Below, piece after piece: positions 10,951-23,984 of a stretch of DNA of 64,000 bases. The DNA is from Taeniopygia guttata. Its lineage: Eukaryota; Chordata; Aves; Passeriformes; Estrildidae. The position numbers and the translations under genes were made by a program. Below the pieces are notes generated by a model. The model searched no databases, had not been told where the DNA came from, and saw only the letters and a program-made list of their open reading frames with translations. Each line of letters opens with the position of its first letter. Positions within the stretch are counted from its first letter, which is position 1. Location of the stretch: assembly GCF_048771995.1 (NCBI RefSeq), contig NC_133026.1, positions 149,939,001-150,003,000 of the forward strand, given 5' to 3'.

Positions 10951-12467
10951 AACTCCTTGGTGGAGCTCATCCCTGCACATTTTCCTCTACAGAGTAAAAA
11001 TAATGTTTGTATCAAACCCACAGCACCAGAAAACCCTGCATGGGTGGAGGTGGGAATAATCCATCAGGCACATGGGGTGAAAAGGGTCACCCAGGCCTGA
11101 AGAACACTGGGTGCTGTTTGCAAGTCAACAGAAATTCCCAGGATGACCTAGGCCATGTCCACAACAAAATAATTTCCAGCCTGGAAAAATAAAAGTATGT
11201 AGAATTTTGTGTGGGGGGTTTTAGGCAGTCCTTGAGAAATTCCTGGCCCTGCTCAGCTCCTTGGCCTGTTCTTATCAGCCGTATCAGGGCATCAGCCTTT
11301 GATGTTTATCCCGTGTTTGCACAAAATCTCAGCAGCACCTGAGTCAGAGGATTAACAGAGAGGATTTCTTGAGCACACCACATCCCCCTGCCCTTGCTCT
11401 GCTTTCCCTGAGCCTTGTCTGAGCTGGAAACTTTGCAATATCACTGCTGGATTATCTCATTTTAAGAGTATTTGCAGAGGCACCTTTCATCTGAAAATCT
11501 TGGCAGAGTTCCTACACCCAAGTTTCCTTGGGAGCCATCAAATTATTGACTATGCATGGAAGTTGTTAAACCTTTCAGACTCTGTTTGGTTGTTGACTTT
11601 ATGTCCTCCCGTGATTCTGTTTTTATGGGCAAATGCACAAACAGCACAAACTCCTTGTGATATTCCCAAGTGGGAAACCAGAAGCAACTGACACCATCTT
11701 GGAACATTTCATAAAGGGAGTGTGAGGCAGTGGAGCATCATTTTCTGGCTGCATAAGTAATTAAATAAACAGAAAAGATCTGATTCTTTCCAATACCGAT
11801 CACAATTATCCATTATTCTTCCCGAGGTTTAATGAGTGTTTGTACTAAAAGCCTGTTTGGAGTTTTAACTGGAGTGCTGTGAGTGACATCCAGATAATGA
11901 AATGCAGGGATTTCATATCCTCGAAGCTCCCGTTCCCACAATGATCCCAAAGGGCCCTGTGATTTCTACAGCTTGCAATAATGGAATCCAAAAGATTGGG
12001 TTTCCCTTTATTCGTGTCACTTTCACAACTCTGACAGAGTGAATTCTGGAGTCAGGATCAGGCTCAGACAGAAAGGCAAATACTCATTTTGGAATATCAA
12101 AACAAAGTCTTTGTCTCTTGGAAGAATCTGCCTTATGAAACTTTGCCCTCTCAAATAAGATCTTTAATTTCATTTGTTTGTGAGGTCTTGGTGCTTAAGG
12201 GAGAGCTGTGAAGGCCTTCAGAGGAGGATTCATCTCTGTTCCTTTTCTGCCAAGTTAGTATGAAATAAATCACCAGCTGGAAGTGTCTGTTTCTGTCTGC
12301 TAGCCACAGAAGGAGCCTAAACACTTCTCTAGGATGAGTCATTTAATTGATAGTTGTTAATTTAACCAAGGTGGACTCAGGTTTCAGAGTTTATGACTGT
12401 GTATTTTATGGGATAAGGGACTGCCACCTCATCCAGCAGCATCAGTCCAGCTTGGCAAGTTTATCAC
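10951..12467. other. Unrecognised sequence
   Basis: About 1.5 kb with no repeat I recognise. It is a fair candidate for a search for conserved noncoding sequence. Confidence 0.45.
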
Positions 12468-12595
12468 GGGATTCCAGCATGGTTTAGGTTGGCAGGGACC
12501 TTGAAGATCCTGGAATTCCACCCGTGGGCAGGGACACCTTCCACTATCCCAGGATGCTCCAAGCCCCATCCAACCTGGCCTTGGACCCTTACATG
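12468..12595 (-). repeat. CR1 LINE 3' fragment, reverse
   Basis: It shows 'catggtttaggttgg', 'gggcagggacaccttcc', 'actatcccagg' and 'ccatccaacctggccttgga'. Confidence 0.9.
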
Positions 12596-13059
12596 GCTGA
12601 GTTTGACTGAAAGACCTCCCTTGATTTAAAAGCATGAAAAAAAATAATTCTGTTTCTTCTGAGAATCTTTTCTTTCTACCAGCTCAGTCATCTCTCCCTA
12701 TATTTTAAATGTTTGTCCTGTTTGATATTGGAATTTTTCTAACTTTGTTCCAACCCTGGACTGTTGTCACACGTCTCTGCTGGATTAAAGAGCTGTTAGC
12801 AATTGGGGTGAGGATTTTTTTCTCATTCTGAAAGGCTTTATTCACCTAATCAAATCACTCTCCCTTATTTTGTTCAGATAAACAGATGAAACATGCTCCA
12901 CATAAAATCAGAAATAAGCAGGAAAAGCAACCTTAAAACCAGGCAGATTTTTCCCAGCTTTGAGAGTTAACTTGTAGATAAAATGAACTGTTCTGCTTGT
13001 CCAGTGAATAAATACATTATATTCTGGAAGGAGCTGAGTAATGGTGGGATGAATTTCCA
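12596..13059. other. Unrecognised sequence
   Basis: Nothing recognised. Confidence 0.45.
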
Positions 13060-13193
13060 CTTTTTTGCCAGAGGGCAGGGTTAGATGGGATATTGGGAAG
13101 GAATTCTTGCCTGGGAGGGGAGTGAGGCCCTGGCACAGATTTCCCAAAGAAGCTGTGGCTGCCCCATCCCTGCAATTGTTCAAGGCCAATCAT
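13060..13193 (+). repeat. CR1 LINE internal 3' fragment, both ends truncated
   Basis: It matches CR1 from 'agggttagatgggatattgg' to 'ccatccctgcaattgttcaa'. The final 120 bases or so and the tail are missing, unusual for a simple insertion. Confidence 0.85.
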
Positions 13194-13919
13194 TATGGGG
13201 ATGAATTTCTTCTTGTTTGCTTAGAGGAAGCTGTAATCGCTGAAAATTGATGGTAATGGGGAACAGGGAAAAATATCAGAAAAAAAAATTCCAGTGCAGA
13301 TTTTCACTATCCCAGCCTTACAATTCCTATCATGGTCTTGAAAATAAAGCAGCAACAATCAGCAGGAGAGGTTGGGCCATGTGGGAGGAGGACAATGGCT
13401 GGAGGTGAGTCCCAGAGTGAGATTTCCATGTCTAAAGGAACTCACGGGGGAACAGGAGAGCAAACATCCTCCCAGGGATTTGTACAACTTCCCAAAGACA
13501 TTTTAGGAACTGCCTGACTTCCATGCTTTTTCTTCCCAAGCTGCATCTTCACAGCTCCACTTCAGCAGCTACAATAACTCTGAATCTTTTAACATTCCTT
13601 AAAAGATTTGGTGGAGCTATTTAGGGAAATAGAATGATTTCTTTTGGTAGTTTTCAGCTAAAATTTCTACATTGAAAATTTCCTAAAGTTTCTCAGTGTT
13701 CAGAATGAAATCTTTCCCTTTTGAAAACACTGTTAGAAAGAAACACATAATTATTTTATTGTAAAATACAGGCAAATCCAAAATAAAACTGAAATGAGCA
13801 TTTCCTTTTATCTGAAGCACCATTCCATGATTTTTCTACCTTGTCTTTTGTCAAGGTGCGGGAGAAAGTGGTCACAGGTGCCTACAAAGGTTTGGAATAC
13901 ATATTAGGAGTAGTTTTGG
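13194..13919. other. Unrecognised sequence
   Basis: No exon or element recognised. AT-rich after 13560. Confidence 0.45.
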
Positions 13920-14013
13920 GGTTTTGGGGGGTTTTTTTTGGTTTTTTTTTTTTTTTTTTTTTTTCTGTTGTTTTGGTTTGGTTTTTTGTTTTGTTTTGTT
14001 TTGTTTTTGTTTT
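13920..14013. repeat. T-rich (GTTTT)n tract with poly(T)
   Basis: A run of more than 20 T is followed by GTTTT units up to 14012. It directly abuts the next CR1. Confidence 0.88.
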
Positions 14014-14210
14014 CCTGGAAGGGTTATAAAGCATTGGAACAACCAGAGAAGTGTTCCAGGAATTACCATCCCTGGAATTGCTCAACAAATGTGAATGTGT
14101 TTTTTGGGGACATGGTGTAATGGTGACCTTGGTGGTGGTGTTAAATCGTTGGTTGGACTTGATTATCTTAAAACCCTTTTCCAACCTTAATGATCCTATG
14201 ATTCTATGAT
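14014..14210 (+). repeat. CR1 LINE 3' fragment
   Basis: It has 'gggttataaagcattggaac', 'gacatggtgtaatgg', 'ggttggacttgat' and ends with 'gatcctatgattctatga', a well kept CR1 tail. It is the same subgroup as 5015-5322. Confidence 0.92.
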
Positions 14211-14883
14211 AAAAAGGGTCTTTTTCGGGCTTTGAAGTCCATCTTCACATCTGCAGCACTGCTGATCAATCCAGATGTTCAGCAGCCACCCTGAAGCCAA
14301 CTGGCTCATCCCAAACCTGTGGGCTTGTCCACATGGACTCCTCTCTCACCCTGCCAGCTGAATTCCCGGGTAGAAAGACCCAGAAAGGTTTTGGAAGACT
14401 TCTGGCTCCTGGGACACAGCCCTGTGCACCCACATTTGCTCTGCCCAATTCCTGGCAGTGCTGGTCCTTGAAAAAGGAGCCAGAGGGGCCATGCTCAGTG
14501 GTTTAAATCTGTCCCTAATTATCCAGGTGTATCCCATGGATTATGGAGGTCTCAGTCACACATTCTGAAGTTTATTAAGGGAACTGACTGTAATAAGAGA
14601 GTCTAAATATTTCAGCTACAATAACCTTCACCTTTCTCTCTCTCCCTGCAGCACCTCACTATTGCATTTCACAGTGTTCCCAAGGAGGCTTAGGCTGCTA
14701 GTTACAGCTGAATAATTCCTTTATCACTCCAAGGCTGTCTGTTAGATCTCACTCTCTCTCTCAATCTTCCCACTTAATTGTTCTCACAAAGTTTCTGGGG
14801 TTTATTACTGGTTTTGAGCTGGAGGTTCACTCACCAAGCCCTGGAAGTCCCCAGCAAAGCTTTCATTCCCTGTCAATCATTCT
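14211..14883. other. Unrecognised sequence with an isolated splice-acceptor-like site
   Basis: A pyrimidine tract ending CTGCAG lies at about 14633-14651, preceded by plausible branch-point sequence. No recognisable coding sequence follows, so it is not called as an exon. Confidence 0.4.
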
Positions 14884-15135
14884 CCCTCTTGTCCTGTGAC
14901 TCCAGACTCCTTTAAAAAGTCTCTCTCCATCTTTTTTGTCACTCCTTCAGGAGCTGGAAAGCCACAATCAGGTCACCCCACACCTTCTCTTCTCCAGGCT
15001 GAACAATCCCAATTTTCCCAGTCTTTCCCCACAGTAGAGCTGCTCCATCCCTCTGACCCCCTTGGTGCTTTCTCTCCACTCTTTCCAACAGCTCCACGTC
15101 CTTCCTGTGCTGGGAACCCAGAACCATGTTGGGTG
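14884..15135 (-). repeat. CR1 LINE fragment, reverse
   Basis: This carries the reverse complement of the CR1 reverse-transcriptase C-terminal coding region: 'cttctcttctccaggctgaa' and 'ctccacgtccttcctgtg' are diagnostic. The 3' UTR part is missing. Confidence 0.9.
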
Positions 15136-16522
15136 TCATGTGCAGGGAATTTCTACATCCCAATGGCCCAGAAAGGGAGGGGCCATGGAGAAAATCAGGA
15201 CAGACACACAAAAATCAGCAGATTCTTATTGTTGTTCCACATGTGAAGGAGATTCTGTCACGACTGCAAGAAGTATCAGGCAAAAAAAAAAAAAATTGAC
15301 TGGTTTTCTTCCGCTGAAAATGTTGGATTGACAGGATCGATGCAGAGCAGGAAAGCTTTAAAACAGTGATGTTGAAAGCCTGCAAACAAGCTCCAATTTT
15401 GTGGGACACAGAAGAGAGGAGTAATTTTCCTATCCGCTTACCTGTCAATCAGTGCAATCACCTGGAAGGCCTGGAAAACAACCAAAAATCCCTGTTCACA
15501 AAGAAAGAGGAATGCAAATGGTCATTAAGGCTCAGTGTAGGTGCTGGGATATGGGGAACCTCATGAGGGAGAGGTTTAAAACAAAGTGGTTCTGATGATG
15601 GTGAAGCATTTGAAGCAAAACATTTGTTAATGTTTGTGTGCATGCACAAGAGGAACCTGTATTTTTGCAAATTAACATTTTCCAGTTAGCAACAGGAGAG
15701 GCTGGAATATTGCTCTGGTGCCAAGAACTCCAGGCTGGTGATTTTGAACAGCTCAATGTTCATTTGGCTGAATCCCTGGTATTTAGCAACCCAAATGTTG
15801 TTGTCCTGGGGGAGGCATCACCGCCCTCATCCCAGCGTTTTCCCAAATCAGTCATGCTCATTCATTCAGGATATCAATTTTCCTTCTGCCCTCTGCTCCA
15901 AGCCCTCCAGGAGGGTTGGGAAATCAGCACAATTTGATGGAGCCCTGCTGCAGCCACTCAATGCTGGTTCTGCCATGGAACAGCCTGGGGAGGCAGTTGA
16001 GATTTTATGGAGTCACCCTCATTTGGAAAACAATCATCCCATCATGTCCTGGCAGGGAGAGGTGTGTTCATGTCATCAATAGCAGTGGGTTCCTCAGCCA
16101 CCTTTTGTCAGGAGCTGACAGGCAGCCCAAGAACACCAGGAAATTACAGCCCTGTGATTCAACCATTTGTCAAAGGATTCACCCCTTCACTGGAAAGTTT
16201 GAATTAACAGGTCTGGAAACAGGGGCAGGATGCAAGATCTGTTCCCCCCGCCAAGGATCACCAGTCCCCACAGCTCTGGATCGATAAGATGATGTTTTTT
16301 TCTCTTCCCTACATCAAAAAAGTATTTTTAAAGGTTTTTTTTTAAGGCTGCAAGACACCGAAATGCAAGCCTCCAAATGACAAAGTGCTTTAACTCTTTG
16401 AAACAGTGGTATAAAAGAGAGTGTCTAAATAGAGGCCATTTTTTATCACTCATGCCTCAGCTGGGATGTGGGGTGTTTACACTCTGTGGACAGTATTATC
16501 ATATTAACTCATATCAGGTTAA
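15136..16522. other. Unrecognised sequence
   Basis: Contains an A run at 15282-15294. No element or exon recognised; open frames of about 120 codons at 15738-16287 show no exon signals. Confidence 0.45.
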
Positions 16523-16725
16523 ATTTTGGGAAGCAATTCTTCCCTGGGTTGGTGGTGAAGCCGTGGAAAAAATCTGTGGCTGCCCCACTCCTGGAAGCAT
16601 TCAAGGCAAGGTTGGATGGGGCTTGGAGCAAACTGGGACAGTGTGAGGTGTCCCTGCCCATGGCAGGGAGTTGGAATGAGATGATCCTGAAGGTCCCTTC
16701 CAACCTAAATCATTCCAGGATTTTA
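16523..16725 (+). repeat. CR1 LINE 3' fragment
   Basis: It runs from 'ttttgggaagcaattcttcc' through 'ggttggatggggcttgga' and 'gtccctgcccatggcaggga' to 'ccttccaacctaaatcattc'. Confidence 0.93.
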
Positions 16726-17879
16726 ATTCCTGGTAAACTCTTTGATCAGCTCCATCACGCTGACTCAGAGCTGCTGACAGGACTCTCATTTTTCACCAAC
16801 TGCAGCTTTCAAAAAGCCAACCCTTTACCTCAGAGACTCGTGGAACGTATTCCAGAGGGTAAATAGGCATTTGCTTATCACTACAGTGTAATTTAAACAC
16901 AGATATATTAATTTATAATGGCAATCTGGATTGTGATTCTGCAAACCTGTTTTCCCTGGCAAGTTTCTGCCAATATCTTCCCATCCACCAAGCCTTAGGA
17001 AAAGATTTCACAGGAAGCTCAAATTCATTACCAGGCCTGCAGAGTTCACAAAACAAATGATCCCTCAGTTTGGAAGTTATTGAGTTTGATGGAGAATCTC
17101 CTGAGTAGCTTGGAGACAACAGGTAAGGGTTAATTGTTCTGTTTCCTCCAGGGTGGTGATAAGAGGCCACGGGAGGAATCAGAAGAAACAAAAGCAGGTG
17201 GTTCTTTATTCAAACTGCAGTTAAACTGTCCCAGGATATGATGGATGCTAAAAGCTTAGTGGAGCTCATGGAATAAATGGATAGCTCCTGGAAGATAAAT
17301 CCATCAAAGGCTGCTGGGACACAGGGAGCATCTCTGGAAGTCTTGGGGATAAAAATGACTGAACAGTGGAGTGTTGGAGGGAAAAAACATCCTCCTGAGC
17401 TTTCTCTGTACCTAGGGAAATACTCTTCCCATGCTTACAGTGGGATTTTGGGCTCAGAGACAGGAGAGCAGCTGGACGGGCCTTTAGCTGACAAAGTGCA
17501 CCTGGTTTTATGGGATTTTTGTGTGTGAGAGAGGTAAATGAAGCTACAGCTAAGTTATGTGACAGAAGATAACCTAGGTGAAGGGACTGAGATTGAAGAA
17601 TGTGAGCAGGAAATCATCAGTGCAAACACCATGATCCAGGACCCATCTGGGGTCAGAGATGTCACAGATTTTCCAGGCCTTTTAATCCTGATCCTTCTAC
17701 ACCCATGGTATTGTGAATGTTGAACTGGATCCAGGCCACCAGCCCTGCTTGAGCAGGAGGTACTGAGACCATGAACAAGCAATTCATCATCCCCTTTACT
17801 CCTGATGCCTCCTGATGTGCCTCTTCCTCTGGATCTGGAGAGAGGAGGGGAAGGACCCAGTCCAACTCTCTGACCAATT
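16726..17879. other. Unrecognised sequence
   Basis: Nothing recognised on either strand. Confidence 0.45.
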
Positions 17880-18110
17880 CAGGGCTGACAAAACTTGGTG
17901 AAGAAATGCTTCCTGATGTCCAGTCTAAACCTCCCCATGTGCCTTGAACCATTTCCATTAATCCTGTCCTCGGATCCCAAAGAGGACAACTCAGCACCTT
18001 CCACTTCTCCTCGGGAGAGCCTCCTCACCCTCCTCTTCTCCAAACTGGACAAACCCAAAATCCCCAGGATTTCTCACAGGACATGAGTTCCAGCCCTTCC
18101 ACCAGCTTTG
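17880..18110 (-). repeat. CR1 LINE fragment, reverse, older subgroup
   Basis: Diverged but recognisable: 'ttcctgatgtccagtctaaa', 'ccattaatcctgtcctcgg' and 'ctcctcttctccaaactgga' in the order expected for the reverse complement. The tail is absent. Confidence 0.75.
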
Positions 18111-19549
18111 CTGAAGAATTTTTAGCTGCTTATTCACCCCAAAGCCAAAAAGAGAAAAAAGAAAACACAAAGAAAATTCTATTTAATGAGAGAATTAAGA
18201 AGTTATTTGGATATTACAAGGGAAGATGTGAAAGGAAGAGCTAAAGAACAAAAGTTTAAATGGATCTTGACAGGACCTGCCCTGAAGATCTGAAGGCAGG
18301 AAGCTGTAACCATTCCAGAGGTTTAAATAGCTACAGATGGCAAAAGTCCCTCAGAAGCTGCAGCAGGACATTCCCACTTTAATATTTCTTTGCTTTCTTT
18401 CAGTGGTCTCCAGGTCATCCAGGAATTGTTTGATCTGCTGGATAAAATCTTCTATCTTCTTTTATTCTGGGGATCAGAAGAGAAAAGTCTGAAAAATTGA
18501 TGCCATGCATCCAGTCCTACACTTCCAGGACATGGAATAAGCTCTCCACAAGAGCAGTCAGAGTTCAGTGTGTTCCAGCACATATTTTTTTGCTGCCAGT
18601 CCAACATCCAGAAGATTTATTTAAGTCAACACTTGGTTCGTATTACCACAGTTTTAAGAGGCTTTCTGTCCTGATTTACAAATTGGCAGTGATTAATTAT
18701 ACTCAAAAACCATTACAAAAGTTCTACCCCTTGATTGTATTTAATATTAAAAAGGAGCTTGATGCAGATTGCTTCTTTGAGTTTATCCAGCTTCACTTTC
18801 CAAGGGACGCTGTTGGACTTTTTTTTGGCGGCGCTAAACTGATGTAAATTTTTACAGACTGTGATCAAAGAATTTCTTGACCTTCCCTCTGCTAAGCAGG
18901 CTCTGTTCATTCTGTTTTGAGACAAATCCAGTGCTTTAATGACTCTGCTCTGAGCCACCTCCAATTTATCAACTTCTTTCCTCTGTAACACGGCCATAAT
19001 CTCGCCAGTGACAGAATTAACACAATCTTGGCCAAATGGAGGATCCGTGTTTATGCCTCAAGGAATCCCATTAGTCCTTCTTGGCTCCTGCATGGAAGTA
19101 GGAGCTCATATTTGCCTGATTATCTACCATGAGCCTTTCACAGAGGTACTGCTTTGTATAAGCCCTATAAAAAAATCAATCCACTCTATATGGTAATTTG
19201 TAGGATGGATTCAACCCCTGATGGATGACTGAGCTGCTTTATTTGCTCTGCAGAATTTTGGCCTCCTTGAAATACACACTATTTGTCTGAGCACTGTTTA
19301 CTAAACGATCCCTGTGTCACCACACAGACAATTCCATCCTTCTTACTTAGCCCCCCACAAGCTCAGTGACACATATAAAATTTGATTGTTATATTTTATT
19401 CCCGGCATCTGAACAAGGAGGAAAATGCTTGATGCTGAAGGGCCAAAATTGATCTTTTCAGAATTGCATTATAAATAATTATTTAGGACTGGCCTGACAG
19501 GGCCTATATTAACTTGGAGAATATTTGTGCTGGAGATTTGGTATTTCTT
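18111..19549. other. Unrecognised sequence
   Basis: Overlapping open frames exist on both strands at 18497-18997 (116 and 94 codons). Neither resembles a protein family I know. No repeat recognised. Confidence 0.45.
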
Positions 19550-19745
19550 GATCTACAGAGGAAGGAAGAAATTCTTCCTGATGCCCATCCTGATTCTCTC
19601 CTGGCACAGCTTTAGGCCATTTCCTCTTATCCTGTCCCTTGCTCCCTGGGAACAGAGCCTGATCTCCTCTCCTCCATTCTCCTGTCAGGGATTTGTGGAG
19701 AGCCAGGAGGTCCCCCCTGGCCTCCTTTTCTCCAGGAAATGATGA
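19550..19745 (-). repeat. CR1 LINE fragment, reverse
   Basis: The sequence 'aaattcttcctgatgcccat', 'ccatttcctcttatcctgtc' and 'tggcctccttttctccagg' follows the reverse order of CR1. It lacks the tail. Confidence 0.82.
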
Positions 19746-20639
19746 TCAGAACCCCCCATTTTATCAACAATCCCAACAAATCCCACCTCAGGTGATCCCA
19801 AGCCAGTCTTCCCATAAAAGCCAGCTGAAGCCTACAGTGGGTAAGGAACACACCAAGGACAGGAAGCAGCAGGAAATTGTCCCATTCTCCCAGTTTTCCA
19901 TTAATTGTGATGTCCTTTGGATGACCTGAGGCTACAACCCCGAAGTCTCTTCACAGCTTTTGTTTATTCCAGAGAGCTTATTTATTCCAGGACTCATTCC
20001 CTTATTGTTCTGTGTGTATAATAAGGCTTTATAAATTAGTTTATATGATCAGCTAGTAAAAAGATAGACCCTGCCTTAAAAAAAAAAATAACATCTGCTT
20101 TAATTAAAAGTATTATTAATACAGTTAGGCAATATTTAATGCTCTGTGCATACTGCAAGAAAATATTAATAAGTTTTTTAAACTTTTGTTCTCATTTTTT
20201 CCCTGTTTTTCAGGCATTATCTGTATGGATATAAGGAATTCTACAGAGGTAAAACCATATCCACAGGAAAAGTGCTATTCCTTCATCCCAGTGTAGTGAC
20301 AAGAGCATTTACAGTGGAGCAGACCTGAGGTAACCCCATTGCTCTGGGGTTTTTGCAACCTCGTGGGAAATGCATCCTTTTATATCAGGAAACACAGCAA
20401 ATTTCATTCCAAGTGTGCACATCAAAGTTAATTTATGTAGAATTAGGATGTCAATTTAAAGCACGAAAAGCGCTGTTAATTAACACTTTGTGGCTGCTGT
20501 TGTTCCACGGTAAACAAGGCATACGACAAAGGGGAATCTGAAATGGATTGAAATTCCCTTGGAACAACTTCTTCCGGAATATGAATATTCAGAGGAGAAA
20601 TTGATGAAGATAATCAACCTTGTGGCCTTCTAGGATGGA
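19746..20639. other. Unrecognised AT-rich sequence
   Basis: Includes a poly(A) stretch at 20077-20089 and AT-rich sequence at 20095-20205. Nothing else recognised. Confidence 0.45.
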
Positions 20640-21498
20640 TCTGCTGCATCAGTGGATGAGGGAAGGGCTGCAGATGCCACTTAGAAGGGCTAAGTGACAC
20701 AGCTGAAGGACAGGGCCATCCAGACAGATGTGGACAAGTTGGAAAAGTCACCCATGGGAACCTTATAAGGTTTAAGAAGAACAAGTGCTGGTGCTGCACC
20801 TTAGCTGGGACAAACCCCTGGATCAATCCAGGCTGGGGAGGACCAGATGGAGCAGCCCTGGGGAGAAGGACTTGGTGGGTGGTGGATGAGAGGCTGCACA
20901 TGACTCAGCCGCTGCACTTGGAGCCCAGAAATCCAAAAGTGCCCTGGGTTCATCCAAAGCAAGGTGGGCAGCAGCTGAGGGGGGAATTCTGCCCCGCTGC
21001 CCTGCTCAGGTGAGACCCCACCTGCAGAGCAGCCTCCAGCCCTGGATCCCAGCACAGGAAAGACATGGAGCTGCTGGAAAGAGTCCAGAGAAGGCACCAG
21101 GATGACCAGAGGGATGGAGCAGCTCTGCTGTGAGAGAAGGCTGAGAGAATTTGGTTTATTCATCTGGGAGAAGTGTCCAGGGTGACCTAATTGTGGCCTC
21201 CCAGTACCTGAGAGGGTTGACAAGAAAGATGGAGAGAGATTATTTGGAATGGCTTTCAACTTACAGAGAGTAGGTTTAGAGTGGATAATGGGAAGGAATT
21301 CTTCCCTGTGAGGGTGGTGAGGCCCTGACAGAGGTTGCCCAGAGAAGCTGTGGATGCCCCATCCTTATAAAAATTCAAGACCAGGTTGAATGGGCTTGGA
21401 GAAACCTGGGATAGTGGAAGATGTCCCTACCCATGGCAGGAGTTGATAGAAAATAACCTTCAAGGCCCCTTCCAACCCAAACCATGATTTAATGATTC
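20640..21498 (+). repeat. Longest CR1 LINE copy in the window, about 860 bp
   Basis: It begins inside the ORF2 reverse-transcriptase region and keeps the downstream order: 'gatgtggacaagttggaaaa' (the D.LE..W-type segment), the segment encoding the PHLQSSL-like motif at about 21010, 'gacatggagctgctggaaag', and the full 3' UTR with 'ggccccttccaacccaaacc'. The frame is no longer open. It appears to be the best copy for dating and subgrouping. Confidence 0.93.
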
Positions 21499-22589
21499 AG
21501 TCTGGACTTGGTTTCCATACAAAGAAGCAATTTTAAAGGGAGAATTATTTAACTTTTCTAAACTGCCACTCTTGACAGACTCAAGGTTAAGGAACATGTC
21601 AGACTCATCAGGCTCAGTGAAAAGTCCTCTCCAAATTTTTTTTTTGTGGGCCTTTTTGGAGTATTTTTTTTTCCTTCTCAAACTGGAAATAATTGTCTGT
21701 GATATCCAAATTAGTCTGTGCAAATTTTATCAGGAACATTTGTAATTTAAATTGGATCTACAAAAAGAGGGGATAAAAAAATCTGTTCATTTCACGCTCA
21801 TTATGTATCTCAGCAAGACTGATGACATTTTAATATTAACATTGTTATGGGTTCCATATAAAAAAATTAAGTCTACTTAATATTCCAGATTCTGCTGATT
21901 GGAACGTAGTTATTCTTCACAATGGAAAATCAATTGCTATTCTAATTAAAAAGAATGGCAGAGAAATAAACAAAACAATAAACGAATAAATATATTCCAT
22001 GTATTAGTGAGGACCCTGTGTTTTATCCTGAAAGATCATCTTCTTTTGGAGTGTTTTTTCCCCATTGCTTGGTTTGAACTTTGAACATGAGCTGGAAGAG
22101 CAAAGATGTTTCTAAAAGTGAAGGAAGCACAAACAAAATGCAGTGCCTAAAGGAATATTAAAAATTTCAAGGAGAGGGTGCAACTGGAAATGGGAGCTGA
22201 TCTCCCTAGTGCAGACATCTTGACTTTTTTAATGCCAGTGTTTTTCCTGAGAAAGTTCTAAAACAATTCTTGTTTGCATTGTCTTGTAGACCAAATGTCA
22301 AACAGAATTCCCTTTTCCCAAGTCCAGGTAAAAATTAATTTTCACATTCATTTCTTTCTGCTTTTCCCCCTTTATTTTCTTTTTTGTGTCCTTTTAGATG
22401 GGAATGAAATGAAGGGAAATTGGTGAAAAAGAGAAAGGAAGGGAAAAAAATTTTAAATATATTGCAAATACATGATATCAATATATAATATATGTTATAT
22501 ATTTATTTATATCTTTTTATCTGGAAAACTTCCCATTGGAAAACGATGTGGAAGTTCCAATCAACAGCAGTAGGACATGTGCCAGTTCT
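21499..22589. other. Unrecognised AT-rich sequence
   Basis: An AT-rich stretch with ATAT-type runs lies at 22454-22515. No exon or element recognised. Confidence 0.45.
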
Positions 22590-22662
22590 GGGTTGATGGT
22601 TTGACTCAATGATCCCAAAGGTCTTTTCCAACCTAAATAATGTGATGATTCCATGATTTTAG
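22590..22662 (+). repeat. CR1 LINE 3' tip
   Basis: 'gatcccaaaggtcttttcca' is followed by a decayed 'gtgatgattccatgatttt' tail. Confidence 0.75.
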
Positions 22663-23984
22663 CTGCAGTGGAAACTGTCTGAATTCTCCAGTGTTTCTCC
22701 CCAAGCAATTTAAGGTGACGTAAACAAGTATCCCCACCAAGAAAATAAGATCTTCCACTTTGCTTCTTTTTCCCATATTTTCCTAGGAGATCAAGACTAT
22801 TTCGAGTGGAAAAGGTATGGGGGAAAGAAAGAACAAATGAAAAACATCTGGAAAAGGTTTATAAGCGAAGTCACCCAGAAATCATTCCTGAGATTGGTTC
22901 TACTTTATTTTTTCATTAATCATTATGTTGCAAAAAGCAGGGGAATTTTTAGATTCATACACAATATTCCATGGAATTTTCCCAAGGAAGGATGATCCAA
23001 TTCTCACAAATGGAGAAACAAATTACCATGGAGATAATGAGCATTGAAAAAGAGGTGAAATTTAAGAACATGAGCTACCAGGAACAGCAGGAGGAGCAAG
23101 AGGTGGAGGGAGCAGGGTCAGGCAGCTGGAAATGATGTAAAAGAAAGTTCGAAGGATGTGAATGAAATTCCGAGGGGAGAGATCTGTCTCATTTTACATT
23201 CCCTGTCTGCAACACAAATAATCACAGGCTAATCACCCCCAAATCACCGTGGAGTCAATAAAGATTGACTTCATGTGTTGACAGAGTCAATCCCATGAAT
23301 TATCCCACAAAATTCTGGTGTCTTCATCAGGTTGAGAAGAATAATTAACGCCTTAAACAACCCAGAATTATTGACTCACTTGAGTCGGGGGAGTCTGGTG
23401 GAACTCCTGCCAAGATGCCTCCACTCCACTTACTCACAATTTGCCACGCCCATGTGATTAATGCAGCCCTGCCAAGTGTTCATTGATATTTTGGTAAGAA
23501 ATAAAGAGGGAATTATATAATTCACGTTTCCAGTACAACTTTATGGGGAACATCAAGTGCAGCTCCAACCCCAAAGAACAAATCCCACCAGGAACTTGTG
23601 CAACACGTTGAGGGTTTCAGGGGCAGGAGAACCTGCAGAGGTGGCTGTGGGAGCAAAACTGCTGGTCATGGATTGTCTGCTGTCTGTAAATACACCCAGA
23701 AGGGAAATGCCAAGGAATTGGGACTGTCTGGACTAAAGGACATCACCAGCAAAAGAACAAAGAGGTCTAAACCAGCTGTGCATAAATGCAGGAAAGAAAA
23801 TAGGAGCTGATTGGAGCCACCTCCCATCTGGAAAAATAGAGGCAAAAACTTTTTGCCACAAAGAACATTTATAAAAAATAAAAGGATTTGGAGCCATGGT
23901 AGCCATTGGCAGCAGGGCACCAGCTGTAATGTGCCACGTTTATTTCTGGGTTCTCATCTGCTTTCATGGAACGCCTTTTGTGCT
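22663..23984. other. Unrecognised sequence
   Basis: No repeat or exon recognised. Confidence 0.45.

Noticed and set aside
18497-18997. Overlapping frames on both strands as a possible gene
   Set aside because: Neither frame resembles a known domain, and each overlaps the other.
20801-21259. Open frame of 152 codons on the reverse strand
   Set aside because: It lies antisense to the longest CR1 copy.
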